64,000 nucleotides of DNA from Acanthaster planci (GCF_001949145.1 NW_019091564.1:43831-107830); one strand, 5' to 3'; positions 21,901 to 36,900 are shown, counted from the first letter of the stretch. Notes: a model not told the origin generated them from the sequence alone. Translations and numbers: made by a program.

Positions 21901-24900
21901 TTTCAGGAAGAAATTCCCGTCGTCAAGGGGTTCAGGACAATTGCGAACTCACAGAACAAAAGTGTTCTGTTTCTGTCCTCCCATGCCAGGTTATTGGTAA
22001 AGAGGGCTGTCGCTTCATGAAGAAATGCCTGCAGTCCATGTGCGACCTGAGGAGCACCCACCACTTCCCCTACATCCAGGAACTGGACCGCACCGTTGGG
22101 ATGGCTGTACGCACCATGGGGCCTAGGTTTGTGCTGGGGGCCGTTCCACTTCAGATTACGGGGGACGAGTAAGTGTCCTGCTTACCTTTTTTGCTTTTGT
22201 TGCATTGGTTTTGACTTCTATGTTGTGTGATGGTAGACTGTGTAAGTCACATGTTGCTGCATGATCAATTAAAGCTGTTTAACCTGTTGTGATGTTGCAT
22301 AAACGTTTGTAGTGTACCAAGGTAAATATGTCACAGTCACAATTATGTGTGTGTAAAAGACATTAATTTGAGAACCAGGGCGTGAACAAACAGCTTGCAC
22401 ACTCCATTAGTTTGCACTGCATTTCCTGGTTCAAAATGATGCCACAATTAGGTACTTTATATGGCTTGTAAGACAACCTTGTTGAAGTAAATTTAAAATG
22501 TGGTCGTTCTTTGTCTGGTTGTAGGGATAACTATGACTTCCCTCGAAGCTGGCTCCTTCCAGTTATCCGAGACAACGTATGCAACACCAAGCTGCAATTC
22601 TTCACAAAGTATTTCCTGCCCTTGGCAGCCAAGCTCAAATCAAAAGGTTTGTCACATGAGTGACCTGGGGCCTCTCGTCTTCAGTAGTTCCATTTCAAAA
22701 TCCTCGAGAAGGGATCTTCATGAATGTAGTTATATATGGTTCATAAATACCTGAGACAACTTGTCCAAGACAACTTATATTTTCATTGGATAATGGCCGC
22801 TGTGATTTGATAATGGCCGCTGTGATTTGATAATGCCCGCTGCGTAAAGCATGCACAGGCACCTGGATACGAGACAGTTTAATCCATTCTTATTGGTCAA
22901 GAGTCTGTGTGCATCGCCAGGCGTGGAACTTGCCACGGGCCCGCCAAGTCCATATAAGGAGATTCTTCTGGACCACTTGCACAAGGAACATACCAACAAA
23001 TGGACACAGTCTCTGGAATGGGCTGGAAATTTTAAATACCACAAACAAAAGGCATTATTACTACATTGCATGAAGCCTCAGTGCTTGTTACATGTATGTA
23101 GTTGATAACAGCAATTTATTGGTGACTTCATCACGATGCAAACATTAATCGATTAAAAGTTCCCTGATTGGATTTGTACAAGTGGTCTAATTGATGAATA
23201 GTGCTGACAAGTGGAGGTTTGTTTTTTTCATTGCAATGTTGATATTTAGATGTGGCATATTGACGGTGAGAACCTAGATTTTGATCAGACTGGGGTTGAG
23301 GGATACATGTTGATTGATTGTACGGTACCATATTCCAAGCGTTGTCGACTATGCGTATCTGCCTTTGCAGCACTGGAGTACAGCCAGCAAGGGCGTAATG
23401 TAGAGGCCAAGACCTATGACATTCTGCAGTCCCAGATCTGGTCACTACTGCCGGGGTTCTGCAAAGACCCCATTGACATCTGCCCGGGGTTCAAGGGAAT
23501 CGCCCGCATCCTGGGCTCAGCCCTCAGTGACAGGCCCGACCTGCGACACGACGTGTGCTTGGCTATCCGCCATCTCGTCACACGGAACATGGACAACGGT
23601 GAGTTAGCTGTGTGTAACGTGACCTGTTGTTGGCTACTGTGGCAGGGGGCCAAGCTGAGGGTGAAATTACAGTGTTTGTCCAACCAACAGGAGGTGCGGT
23701 CAAGTAAATGTCCAGAGGAAATACAGAGCTGAAAGTCCCCAAAGCAATACTGTGTTTCTGTGCCGATGACTTTTATCAAAACTGAGTGTGTTCTCATGTA
23801 AGCTTGGTATATGCCAGATTTAATTTGGCAGACAAAAAATGATGATGTTAGTACATGTACGTTTTGTTGGACCACTCTTTTTGTCTAATGTCGCGCTCTG
23901 GCACCCTTTTGTTACCCCTTCGAAATGCAAGGCACACACAAAGTAAAGATAACTGTATCAAGCAATATTAATCCGAAACTTCTGTAACCTTTTTGTCATT
24001 TTGTACAAGTACATTAGATCACATATGTACATGTATATACATATATTTTTTGCTCAAATTTAGTGAAAAATTAATTTGACAACACCCTGTATAAAATATG
24101 GCATGGTTGAAAAGTGGTATGTCTACCTTTCATGCAAAATTTATCTCAACACTTGTGCAAGACAAAGCCATCAAGCCCATAGAGGTTTGCCCACAAAAAA
24201 AAAGTTGCGAACGGTACTATACATGTATGTCCAAAATATTTCTGGTACATTACATTGATGTTGCTTCAATAAAAAAGTAAAAAATCTGTTTTCTTAAGAA
24301 AGAGTGATTTTTTGGTTTTTCAACGTAGAGACGAATCGTGCCGAGTTGGCCCGCTTCGCCAAGAATTTCCTGCCCATCTTCTTCAACATCTACACCAGTG
24401 GGAATGCCCGTCAAAACACGTCACTTGCTTCCATTCTTGAGACTGCCAAAGTCTACCTGAAAATTGCAGATCCAAAGGTACTCGTTGGTTTTTGAGCTAT
24501 TTACAAGCTCCATTGAGCAACCTTGTAATCTTTGTATTTGTGGTTCGTTGTCTTAAATCAGACATCAGCAGTCGGTGAGAATGTAATGTGTGATCATTTT
24601 GCTGTTTCATGATCTTTCAGCTTGTCACCGACCTCTTTAACAAGCTGGCAAGCAAGCTCATGGCCGAGGGGACTGACCGGCACCCCCTGATGGACCTGGC
24701 CATCGCTGTCACCCCTCACCTTGACAGGGATCACATGACCAAGCTCTTTGACATTGTCTCGCAGCTGCTGAAGGTAGAACACTTTGATATCAAAGTCAAT
24801 TTGAGCTCAGACAAAAACAAAGGTAGTATTTCAGAGTATTGATTTACTTATATGCCACAGCCATGACATGAATATGCTATGGTGGTGTGGAATGGCTGCC

Positions 24901-27900
24901 ATTGAATTGTGTAACTTCGTCATCTAAGATGTTTGAAATAATTAGAAACGCTTTGCAGTTAAGCAGCTCTTTGTGCCATCTCCCATAAGTACACTGTGCA
25001 CACAAGCTATACCACAGAGTTGTGCCATAAGACGTTCCGCATGGTGCCACGTTATGCCAAGTTTTGTGAAATTGGCTTCTGTCACAAGAAATATGGAATA
25101 CATTATATTCTGGCTTGTCTGTGCTTGACAAATTTGTATGCCCAGCAAGTCTGTGAAATTGGCCTCTGGTTTTGGCAAGGAGTATACACAACCAGTTTTC
25201 ATTTGAATGTGCACAAAGCTGCAGGACATCTGAGTGATCTGAGTGCTGGGTACAGTGACATTAGCTAGTAATCTGCCTCTGTGCCTATTGGCTTAATGAG
25301 CTGATTTGTTGTTTCCAAAAGGCAAGACCACTCAAGCACAAAGCACCCAATGCCATGTCAGCTCCAACATGTTCAGTGCATGTGAGTCAGTGTATGGCCA
25401 CACTGATAATGCTGACCTCAGTCATAATCACATTCTCAAATGACCTATGGCATACTTCATTTTGAGCATATACCGTTGAAATGCTGAACTGGCTCATTGC
25501 ATATGTGACCTGTCACGACAAAATGAGAGTAAAGTCGCATCCCCCTCTTTCCTATTTGAAGGGTTCAAAACCATATTGAAGTGGAGGTCAATTTTTGGGT
25601 GTTTTAATATTTGGAAAGAGTAACCCGTCTCCTATTTAATTCCAAATATTTTGCAGAATTTTATATTTTAAATAAAATGTCATTTTCTCAGCAATTTTGA
25701 CAATAGCATTGTTCATGCCTGATCTGAAATGTTGAAACAATGTTGAGAACAAAGACGCAAAGCTGCCAGAATAATGTCACATTGTCACCTTATACTTCTA
25801 CCCTAAGTGTTCCATGTACATGCCATTGGAAAGCTCTCTTTCTGCTAAATTCAAAAATTCCAATGTCTCAGTTTTTGAAAATTCTGACTTTCAGCTCATT
25901 TTGTGGTGACAGGTCACATATAGTCTCACAGACTGTTCCGTTGCAGCAAATTTACTCCAGGTGCCAAGCTTTCAACTTTTTGTCTAAAAAGCGGAGTCCA
26001 GTTTTGGATGGAAATTCATTCCATCTTTTATGTTACTGTTTTAACGTTAGAGCACCGATCACACTGTGCAGAAGAAGGCCTATCGAATCTTGGAGAATCT
26101 GTGTGATGGTTCCACCGAGGCAGGGTGCCAGTTCATTTCATCTCACTTACGGCAGCTCCAGAAGACACTGGTCACATCTCTGTCCACTGCCTCTCCATCC
26201 TCCAAAGGGGTAGGAAAAAAATTTTTTTTTCAGCTCCTTTTTTTCACGTTTGACCTTTCTGTCCAAACCAGAAATGAAGGTGCATCTAAAGTGATTTCTT
26301 TATTTTCAAATTTCAGACTGAAATTTTTTATCCCAAAATATACTAGTTTTTGGCCATAAGTTTGTTCCTGTAGGCTTTATGTAGCTGTCTGAAATAGCCA
26401 TGAAAATGACCTCCAATTTGTCAAAAAATTCAGATAGGTGTAACTTTGCTGAGAAAAATTTACAACAAAGTTTTACCATGCTTGTAAATTGAAGATATAC
26501 ATATACATGTATATGTTTTCACACAGTATTAGTTTAAAAAACTGCGGTATTTCAAGTGGACCAGATGCGCACAGGAATGTGTCTGAAACGGCACTCACCA
26601 CACATAATACACATACAAACCTGTGTGACGTTTGTATAACACTATGACCAAATACACGTAGCATGAGATGTCCCAAAGTGAGAGTATCACAGAGGAGTAA
26701 AGTAGCTTTTCCCCCTGGCCGAAATTAAGCACATTTGTCAAAAATCCAGAAATTGCTTTCGAGTTTATATGAGTTTCAATAGATTAAACAATCAGTTTCA
26801 GGCATGCAATGTTTCCTCAGATCAGCTGATTTCCTTGTTTGTCCCTTTATACTCATGCCATTGAAAATTGAAAAACTCTGCATGAAGACTTGTAAGGATT
26901 GGGAATTTTTTGTCAAAGTCCAAGTTGCACGCCTGCAGATTTGTTTTGACGAGTGGGTCCTTGTTTGGTTCCAAAACACACTGCAGTGTTTCACATTTTC
27001 ATTCATTACTTGAGTTGGTGCCTTCAGCCAGTTTGGTGCATTAATGATGAAGGTTGGCAAGGATAAAGGCTTACTGTATTGATCATGTTCAGTGAATCTG
27101 AGAAAGGCTACGCTGATGTAACTGTTAATGTGCATGCCTGTTGGTTATCCCAAGTGAACTGCATGCATATGTACGACATGCTAAAATTGATGCATGCTCT
27201 GTTAGAATATCAAATTGGCTTATTATTACGAAACATGCACCACAAAGGAAAAAAAGCAAAACACAAAGACTGTAGCAGGCAGAATCAATTCTCTTGTTGT
27301 CTGTGCCAGCCCCGCTTACGATGCATTATCCACATCATACGAGCCCTGCCTTCCAAAAATGTGGACTTCCTGGAGACCATTATCCCGGAGGTCATCCTCT
27401 GCACCAAGGAAGTCAATTCCAAAACGAGGCTGGTAGCCTTTGACCTGCTGGTCGACCTGGGTCATGCCCTGATCAGATGGTCCGAGGGGGAGGACACAAG
27501 AGAAGGTAGGTTTTTGAATTTTTAATGCAACTCTTTACAACGCTTGCTGGAAAGTCCAAAGTCATGATAGTCCTGTCGCTTGAGAAAACCTAGAGAGAGA
27601 AGACGGAAATGTTCAGTTTTAGAAGTGGGAGGAAAACCCCAGAATGATGGAATCAGGACACCCATAGAATCACGGAGGGTCTTTCTGTCGGCCCGGATGG
27701 GATTTGAACCCAGGACACAGAGATGGAACGTAACGTAAACATGAGTGCAGCAACCAGTCCCCACTTCAATAATGCTCCTATTTAACTTGATCTAGTTAAA
27801 ATAGAGGATGTAGGAGTTGCCAATCGTTTTGCCCTCAAGCAGTGAAAAGGTTGGAGTGTTAAAGTGTAGCTGCACTGAATTCTTGTCGGGCACAATTATT

Positions 27901-30900
27901 CCACCACTTTATGCTCTTTTTCACAACAGGTGAAAATGATTTGACATCCCTTTAATGAAATGTAGATTGTGCTTTCCCAGACAACTGAGGGCGCTGTTGT
28001 TGTGGTGTCATCCAGGGAAGACATGGTTAGATGCCTGGGTTTTCCTGGTAAAAATTGTGAAGCTTGAATTTACTCACTGAAAAGATTTCTGAGAAAGGGT
28101 TGTTTGGTTGGTTATTGCTACATGCATGTACTTGCACAACAATGAATCTCCAACGAAGACAAATTTAGACCATGAAAACTGCCAAAATGCAGGACTATTT
28201 TGTGCACAAACCAATGCAACACTGAGACTTTTTTCTCGGGGTGACATAACAGTTTTGCTCATGAATATGAATATAGCATAATACCAAAAGTTATCAAAAA
28301 ACCTTTGATCAGTGGAAAAATTGAAATTGAGGTTAACTGAGACACAAAGGTGCATTTTGGAGGTTGCTATAAAAAAAAATCCATTCCATTTAACATCTCC
28401 CCATGGAATTGAGCAGCAAACTGGCAATATAAACTACATGTATTATGAAAAAACAAGAAACTTGAGGCAGGGGACTTCATATTTTAATACAAACATGTAT
28501 GAGAGAACTTGAAAATTGAAATACCATTTACACAATACAAATCCATTGCTGTAGTGATAAGCAATTCAAACTTAGTTGCCACCTCAGGGTGTGCTATCAA
28601 GTAGGTTGTGACTGATGATCTGATCAGATATCTGATTGGGCTGATGATATTGGTCAATTTCAGCAAACATTTGATTGCCAAATTTGGCTATCCTTGCTGA
28701 TACCTGTATCCTGTTTGGTTTGAAGAAAAGGAGCAGACTTTGAGCTCAGTTTTATCAAACACAAATGTCGTGGATTTATTTATTGAAGTGTGATTAAAAA
28801 CAATAGTTTATTTTTTGTGTGTGAAAAGTGAACCCTCATACGGAGCGATGCCTTATCATATCAACGAAAATGTTTCTGAGCTCCACATCTGCATGTGATC
28901 GATACTGCAACAACTGAGCGCACAGGCCCAAAAGACAACGGAGCAGTCAGTGTATTAATGTACTTACATTTGTATACTGTTCCTGCTGAATATTATAAAC
29001 GGAGCCATAGAACTACATTATCTGTGGAGCCACAGCACATTGTCGGCTGAGTTCAGCTGATCATGTGTCTCTTACATTTACAGCATGGGCAATATGTGTA
29101 CAACGTACTGGTATAATGTTGTCTACAGCCTAAGTACAAAAGTACCCCGGGAAAAAAGATCAAGTTTACGTACGATTCTCTGCATTTGTGCCAAGTTTGC
29201 TGGACGCCCTACTTGAATTGAAATACACGAAGCTGCACAATTGGCCTTGGCCGTAACTTCTCCCCGATACAAAAATTAAATCTTATAAGTATGTGTTGAA
29301 GGTTACCTGGCAAGCTCAATTGTTGAGTGGTAAAGATGTCTGCACTAGTAAGCAGGAGGTCATGAATTGGAGTCCCTAATGGGTAAACTTGTGGATTTGT
29401 TCACACTCCCTCAGAAAACTCTGAGTGTACAGTGTTATGAAATGTACATCATCGAAGGGCAAAACTCCACATACATGTATAAACATTATGGGATCAGGGT
29501 TGATCTGACATGCACATTTTCAATAAAATGATCATTTTATTTTGCAAATAAGACCGAAAATTTGAACAGTTCACAAAATCTATTTAAAGAGTAAAGTAAA
29601 AATTTGATAATTCATACGCTTCGTCTGCGCAGCTAAGATCAGAATGGTTAAATAACGATAAAAATGATTGCATCTGAAACTGACCACATTTCCTGAAATG
29701 AGTGTTGGGCGTAGTTTTTCATGTACTCTATGCATCAGAAAAGGAAGAGTGTACTCAGCTTAAAATTCAATTTGGTAGTACTGTTCATACCCAGTCTGAC
29801 TTACAAATGTTGACATTACATACATGTGTACATATGTATGAACACATTCACTTTCCTATTGATTGTCATCCTACTAGATGGCCTCCAGTGCGCACAAGGG
29901 CCTCTGGGCCTTCAAACTCATTTTGTTGGGTTGTGAGCACCCTGCATTCAACCCTGCTATATAGTGTTTACATACTTACACGTGTGTGTTTGCACACCTG
30001 GTATGTTTCAGTTCATTTGGTCAATTCTGACCGCCTCAATTTAATTTCAGCTCTGTGCTGCAAACGGTACACTCACGTAGCGCATGGAAGGTCTAGAATG
30101 GCATAAAGGAACAGTTCTACTGCACAGTTAACAAAAGATTGTCCTTCATTTTTAAAATAGAATCATATAAACAAGTGTTTACTCTTCTGGCAGGTACAAG
30201 TATCGCATCTGCATAGAAAAATACTTGGATCATTATTTGTGTTTTCAGGACCCAATTTCATGGCTCTGCTTACCGCAGAATTCCGCGCTTATGATCTCCA
30301 TTCTGCGCTAACCCGCGCAAGCGAAAAAATTCTGCGCTACCTTTTAAGCACAGAATCTTTAGCCATAGGATGTATGCATGTGCACAAGCCAAAATTCCTT
30401 GCTTATCGGTGAAATACGTTTGCCATAAGCACAGAATTTTCTGCTATGGTGAGTGCCGATTTTTCACTTGCGGTAAGCAGCGCCATGAAATTGGACCCAG
30501 GTTGTCACTCAGAAGACCAGTAGAGTGTAGTATAATTGGTGCAAGAAATATTGAATTTCCTATTCTAGACAAATTTTGCTTGTCTCAATTTATCAAAGTG
30601 ATCTCTGTGCCATGTACATGTGCATTAGTGAGCTCAGTGTGATAGATAACACCACTGAAAAACAGATATACATGTACATGTAACTATAGCAACGGGACCT
30701 GTCAACAGATAAAATGTTATCAGTTTTCTAAATGGAACTCTTTCTCCAGTCAGTTGATCTCCTCATTTTTTACTTCACACTCATGCCTTTGAAAATCAAA
30801 AAATACTGTACAAAGTCTGTTAAATTTCCTTATTTTTTGGTCAAAATCCAAGTTGCATGCCTGTCATTTGATCCAGATCTTTTCTTCAACAGTGTGGAAA

Positions 30901-33900
30901 ACAAGCACCGATTGCATGTAATTGTTGATTGTTAATGTCTGGTCAAATGGGGAGCATCTTGGAGATTTACCAATGTATATTGGCCACTTTTTCCTTAATT
31001 TTGAGTCCCAATTGGTGGAGGATAGGGGGAGGGTGGTTTATCCTGTCTTAGAGAAAGGATGTGGTCCTACAAACTATATAAATTTCTTACACTGTATAGG
31101 ATTCGATGTCATCAGCTAAGAGGTCCACGATTGTTCTGGGGCCAATTTCATAGAGCTGCTTAAGCACAAATTTACTTAGGCATGAAAAAATCCTTACTTG
31201 ATGAATCAGTTAACCAGCCTAAATTCCATGTGATGTATATTGTTTTGGGATTGTATTTAGCTGTTTTTTTGTTAGCATGACAATCAGATAGAGTTTGAGC
31301 AGGTAACCTTTGTTTATTAAGCAAAGTTTTTTCCCGCTTAAGCAAATTTTGTGCTTAAGCAGCTCTATGAAATTGGCCCCTGGTCATTACATACCCTTGT
31401 CTTTCCCTTTGTTGAGGATCTGGGTGTGATACGAACACCCATCTTTATCCTCAAATACCTAATATGAAGCCTAGCAGAAACACTGCTTTTTTACAGGTTT
31501 CAAGTTTTTGTTCATATACATGTAAATGCACTTTTTTGTGAAATTTTATACTGTTTTGAATGTGTATGTACATGTATAAGAATGATTTGACATCCTTTTT
31601 GCTTCAGCCTTCCCTCTTTAAATTGAAAAGCCAACATGTCCTCGTTGCAAATATTTTTGAGAAGGGGCTGCTGATTGGCTTATTGCCCTGTTATCAACAA
31701 TGAGTCACCAGAGGAAGGGAGATTTACAATGGTAAAATTCATGACAAAATTCCATCTCAGTGCAACATTTCTCCCTGGAATCTCATCACAGTTTGGCTCA
31801 CTAATGTGGAAATTTGCACTGGCGTGAAAATCCCATGGGTACGGGAATACCTTTTAAACTAACAAAACAAAAATTGGAAAAGATGAAGTTAAAACACAAA
31901 GGTACATTTTCAAGGGTTTTTACAAAAATGTGCAGTGGATTTGTATCCTTTAATCTGCTGAGGGGCAGGGAAAGTCCCCCAAATTTGAATTGTGACCTGT
32001 GTTTTGAGACAATTTCCCTTCAAACCATGAAGATAAAACACTGTTCAATCTGTCTGTGCAGTTTGTGTGCGTCAGTACATTGAGATGCTGACAGCTGGTC
32101 TGGCTGGTTCCCCGCACATGGTCAGCGCTACCGTGCAAGCCCTGACAAGAGTACTGTTTGAGTTCAGAGGTAAGTTTCATAATCTTACATAGTTGCATGG
32201 CCATCTAAATAGTGTTGTGAAATTGCATGGCATACTGGTCATTGGTAGTTAATATTTGGCAGTCTGTAAACGATTACCTGATAGCACACATTGCCATGGG
32301 GTATGCGTTTACTCTGTAGACACCATCAAGCTCCTGTGCACATAATGCGCAATCGCTGCGTGCGCATGAACCACCACCAGTGGGCGTGCTGGGGGGGGCA
32401 TTGAAAAGGTAGTTATTTTGCACCACCCCCCCACTTAATAGGCCTACCAGCCATTGGAGGTATATTGCAACTTCATAATTGTATTCTTTTCAGTTTATTC
32501 GCCAATGCCTGTCCCCCCCCTTTTAAAACCATTCTGTCGCTGTTGGCACGAACAGCGCAAGCTCACTTTGTCACTCTAGCCCCCCCCCTGTGATAGAGTG
32601 CGTAAAGTTGTTTTGGCCATGCTACACGCTTTGTCTGCTACCGGTATTTCTCATGGATTTTCTCATAATTTTAATTATAATTGGATGTTTTGTTTCTAAT
32701 TTTTTTGAGTAAACACTGTGTTAAATAAGTATTCTTGACACTGGAATAGAGTGGGACTTGCATTTCTGATTCCGTCGGGAACCGACATACAGTTTGTATT
32801 CCCCTGTGCACTAATAAAATGTTCAGCGTTGGACATAATATTTCTTCTGTCGTGGACTTAATTATTTGCAACAAAACCCACCACAATATTTAGGCTTATT
32901 CTTGCTCCTGTCTCTTCTCTAAGCCAAAATTTTTATCACAGATTTTCAGCCCCTGGTTTTTTTCATAAGTAGTATAGCAGTTTCCACAACCAATAAACTC
33001 AGTTTTTTGAGGATTTCATTTCTTTTCAACCAGGTTCAAAAGCAACTACAACAGATATAATGTGCTGTTTATGTTTTGTTGTTTTTGGTTCAGTTTTGTG
33101 TTCTGTTTGGTAGATATTTTGGCTCCTGTATCTTCCTCATTTCGTTGTCCCACAGTAAATTTTTCTCGGATTCTCATAGTAAATGTTTCTCAGATCAGCT
33201 CATTTCCTTGTTTTTCACACCACAACCATGCCATTGAAGATGGAAAAATACTCCACAAGGTCTTGTTAAGATCAGAATTTCCTTGTGTTTAATCAAGGTC
33301 CAAGTAGCATGCCTGTATCGTTCATTACTTTATTGAAGGGGTTTGTTATTAATATCCTGCTTCTGATTTGGCATTTTGTCATTGTTCTTGGAGCAGGTTG
33401 CTGGAATTAGGAACACGATCCGTTCCAAATAAAATACCTGCACTCTCCTTATAATCGACCAACCATGACAGTCAACAGCAGTTACACGCACATGTACCTG
33501 CCATTTCTATCAATTTGGAACTGGTGTCAGAAATTGAGGTCATGGAAAAGGCCATGCAGTGATGGTAGCATGTACATGTACATGTACGTACAGTGCAGTC
33601 TGATTGCTTCCTGAGGAAAAGGAAAGGATGTACATGTACATGTATCTGGGTTGAAAGTGTTGACTCAATGCTGGCCTGTACGCGGATGTTGTGCAGCAAA
33701 AATAAACAGGGACATCATAAATAAGGGGACATGCTAAATAAAAAAAAAATTACAACTTTTCAAACACTGCAAAACTTGGGACATGTTAAGTGGAGTCCAG
33801 TCAACTGAAGACAAGGTGCCATGTAACCACATGGTTTCCCCGTGTTTGTCCACCTTTGGCAAATGATCAGTCAGCAATCATACCGGTACATGTACATTTT

Positions 33901-36900
33901 ATATTACAGTGAGGCTTATTTTCAGGTGAAATATCCATCACTTCTTTATCAAATGACAAAGTGATCAACACATAACATTGTCATGTCGATCCAGCACTGG
34001 GTGCTGATTACGTGTTTTTTTTTCATGCTTTCAATTGTTAAAAGCTTTCAAGGTTTTCCTAATATGTAAAGACTATGCATTGCATCACAATCTTTTACTT
34101 TATACAGCAGTTGAAAATATACATGTACATCGGGGTCACGCAGGTGGGCGAGAGCATGCTATGATAGTGTGACTTCTTTGAACATATGCCAACAATAATT
34201 GAACATATGCCAACAATAACATACCCATGGCATGTACCGCTACACTGAATGCCCCCATGATGTGATGAGCCCTCTCTCACCTTTTATTGTTTACCTCAGA
34301 CGGTGAGGGTGACGGTGACGGTGACGGAATGCATTGGGGAGACCCCCCCCCCAATGTTCTGTTGACTTGCACAATCATCTGGTGGCAGGGAACATTATGT
34401 GTCAATTGAATGGTTCCCTGGGGCATATGTTTTTCCAGTGCAGTAAAGAGAACCACATTTGGATTCAGTTTGATGCATTCAGCTTGGCTTCCACTCCAGC
34501 TGGAGTGTTGGCTGGATTTCAGTGGGTATTGAACAGCCTTGACACCAAGAAACAAGTGGGTGGAGTTAGGGTGTGGAGACTGCCATGCTGTTTCTCAGTT
34601 TCGACGAATTTGGAAATCCATCCACTTTGGCAAAACAACCCTGGAGTGAATCACTAAAGTGTAAGACCAAAATCACACGTCAGGATGTTTAAGGGACTGC
34701 ACTTTTTTTAAGGCAATGGCCACAAGATTTTAAATGCAGGTACTTTGTCCGTTTTTGGACTTCAACCCCACATTTCCCCACAGGGTGCTTGACAAATTCC
34801 CCTGGAGGTCAGCAGAGAATTTTGCAGGATGAAGAAAAGTGAGAGTTCATTTTATTTTGCTTTATGCACCTTGAAAATTGAAGTAGCAAAAATATTGTGC
34901 CCTTGTTTTCCTTCTCACGTATTGCTTGATTTTGTCAGAGTCCATCTGGCTGCTTTCCCTAATGTTACCTGTACTGTTACATTTGATGGCTGATACTATA
35001 GTTCCCTTAAGGACTCTTCTGTATTGATCAATCAAATCTATCCAAACAAGCAAATAGTGGACTGTGGAAGTGTCAATATTTCCAATTTCAGTTGGTTTCT
35101 TTTCCTTCCCTTCAAATTGCAGCCTAGCCTTTTATTTTTTACTTTCTTATTTGGTACAATGTATTGATCCACTTGCCTTTTTGTAAATTGTTTTAATTGT
35201 AAATCAGCCATACGTGTATCTTATGGCTACGAATGCTGATTCCTCTATAAACCATTAACCATTATAATCAATTCTACATTTGTGCGAGCACACTAAACAA
35301 ACATTTCAGTTCACACTGAGCATGTGTTGAGCACAGAGTTTGCGGTTATTGATTTGGTTGCAAATGAAAGCGGTCACATGGCCAACTGTCCTACTAATGA
35401 CAGCTCAGCAAGAGCGTAAACCAGTACAGCCGTCATGACCATTTTAGCACTAAACACATGCAGAAATTCATCTTCCTGCAATTAAAGATGTAAAAACTTA
35501 CAGATCAAAATGAATGCTCACATCATCCAGCACACACTGATTTACATTTAAAATACTTTTTTAATTGAAAATATGCATTATATGCCAAATTTTCTTCATT
35601 CTGTGATCAAATACATAGACATGTATTTCCACACTCACATAATCACCAATTTCAATTTATCACCTTACAATACTCAAATATAAAATGTTGAAATCAACAA
35701 GAATCAAACAGCACTGAAATTTGAACACTGCCACCATGGCCACTGCAAAATTACATTGTAGGGCCTACATGTAACACCACTGTAGGGTCTGCCAGGACTG
35801 AGTTACCGGTATATACCTCCAATTAACCCCACCCTACATGTACCGTACCGGTAGGTAGCAATCAGGCACTTAATATTGTCCAGTTTCTGGAAGCAGACTC
35901 ATTAGTCAGAAGACTTACATTTAAATGTATACAATTATGAATTCCTCTCTGGAGAAAGGTATCGACAGTTGGGAGTTACATGTACATGTACCACCAGCAT
36001 AGGGCTGGACAGTCACCCGTACAGTACATGGTGAAGCATCTGCTTAGTTATCCACAGGTGGAGGGTTAAAATCCTCACTGCAGTCAGTTTCTTCAGCTAT
36101 CTTTACAACTGAAGTGAAGGACAGACCCCCATAAAACATGCAAAACAGTGCACTGAAGAACACTTGAAAGACCCATGGTCTCACCGAATGGGAAACTTTT
36201 TTTACACCCTTTCACTTCAGTCAAGTACTGTAATTAAAGAAAAAGTTTACGCATCTACATTCAGCACAGACTGTCATTTCTCCAAGAGTGTACTGTACAC
36301 TAGACACAGATGTGTTAAGCCAAAATTGCATGCTCATAGAACTTTCAGAAATCCACTCAACTCTTCATGTCTGTGCTAACTGGCCTTGGAGGGAGCATTT
36401 CAGATCAAATCTAACAGGTGCTACAGTGATCGAGACCTTGAGCAAAAGATTCCATTGTGTTTGGGGGGAGTGCAGTATGGTCCATGTATTTGCTTGCCCA
36501 AGGCCATTTGCAATTTGTAGTTTATTCAACTTGGCAGCTCTTGATAACTGGTCTTCAAGGTGACTCCAGTTAATGCATGAGAGTCATATACATATACATT
36601 TACATGTATGTTCCTGTGCTGACATGTATATATGTACTGTATTTTGAAAGTACTGTTGTATTGCCCAGGGTTGCTCAAGGAATTTAGTCAGTCCATGAGC
36701 AGATAGCAAGATATGCTCAATCATCAAGTCTCATTATGTTCAATAAACTCAGTATCTACAGGTACATGTGCATTGTGCCACCTTAGATAATTGGAAATTC
36801 CGTCACTACATTTGGATTTGATTGGCTTTGCCAGAAGGTACTGCCATTTACTGCAGAGTGTGAGACTGAGGTTGGTATGCAATGTACATCTGTGCAACCC

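Larger units (their letters stand above)
27506..32061 (+). other. RRP12 intron 17
   Basis: A 4.6-kb intron filled largely by repeats: SINE-like copy (27591-27765), family B repeats (28150-28375 and 31700-31925), a tRNA-like stretch (29309-29393), two related MITEs and a family A repeat. No coding signal is seen. Confidence 0.8.

Noticed and set aside
27043-27101. Box C/D snoRNA-like motifs (AATGATGA and CTGA) in RRP12 intron 16
   Set aside because: The terminal stem is missing and the flanks do not pair; such short boxes are expected by chance in this much intron.
36005-36090. Weak B-box-like GGGTTAAAATCC
   Set aside because: No matching A-box at tRNA spacing.
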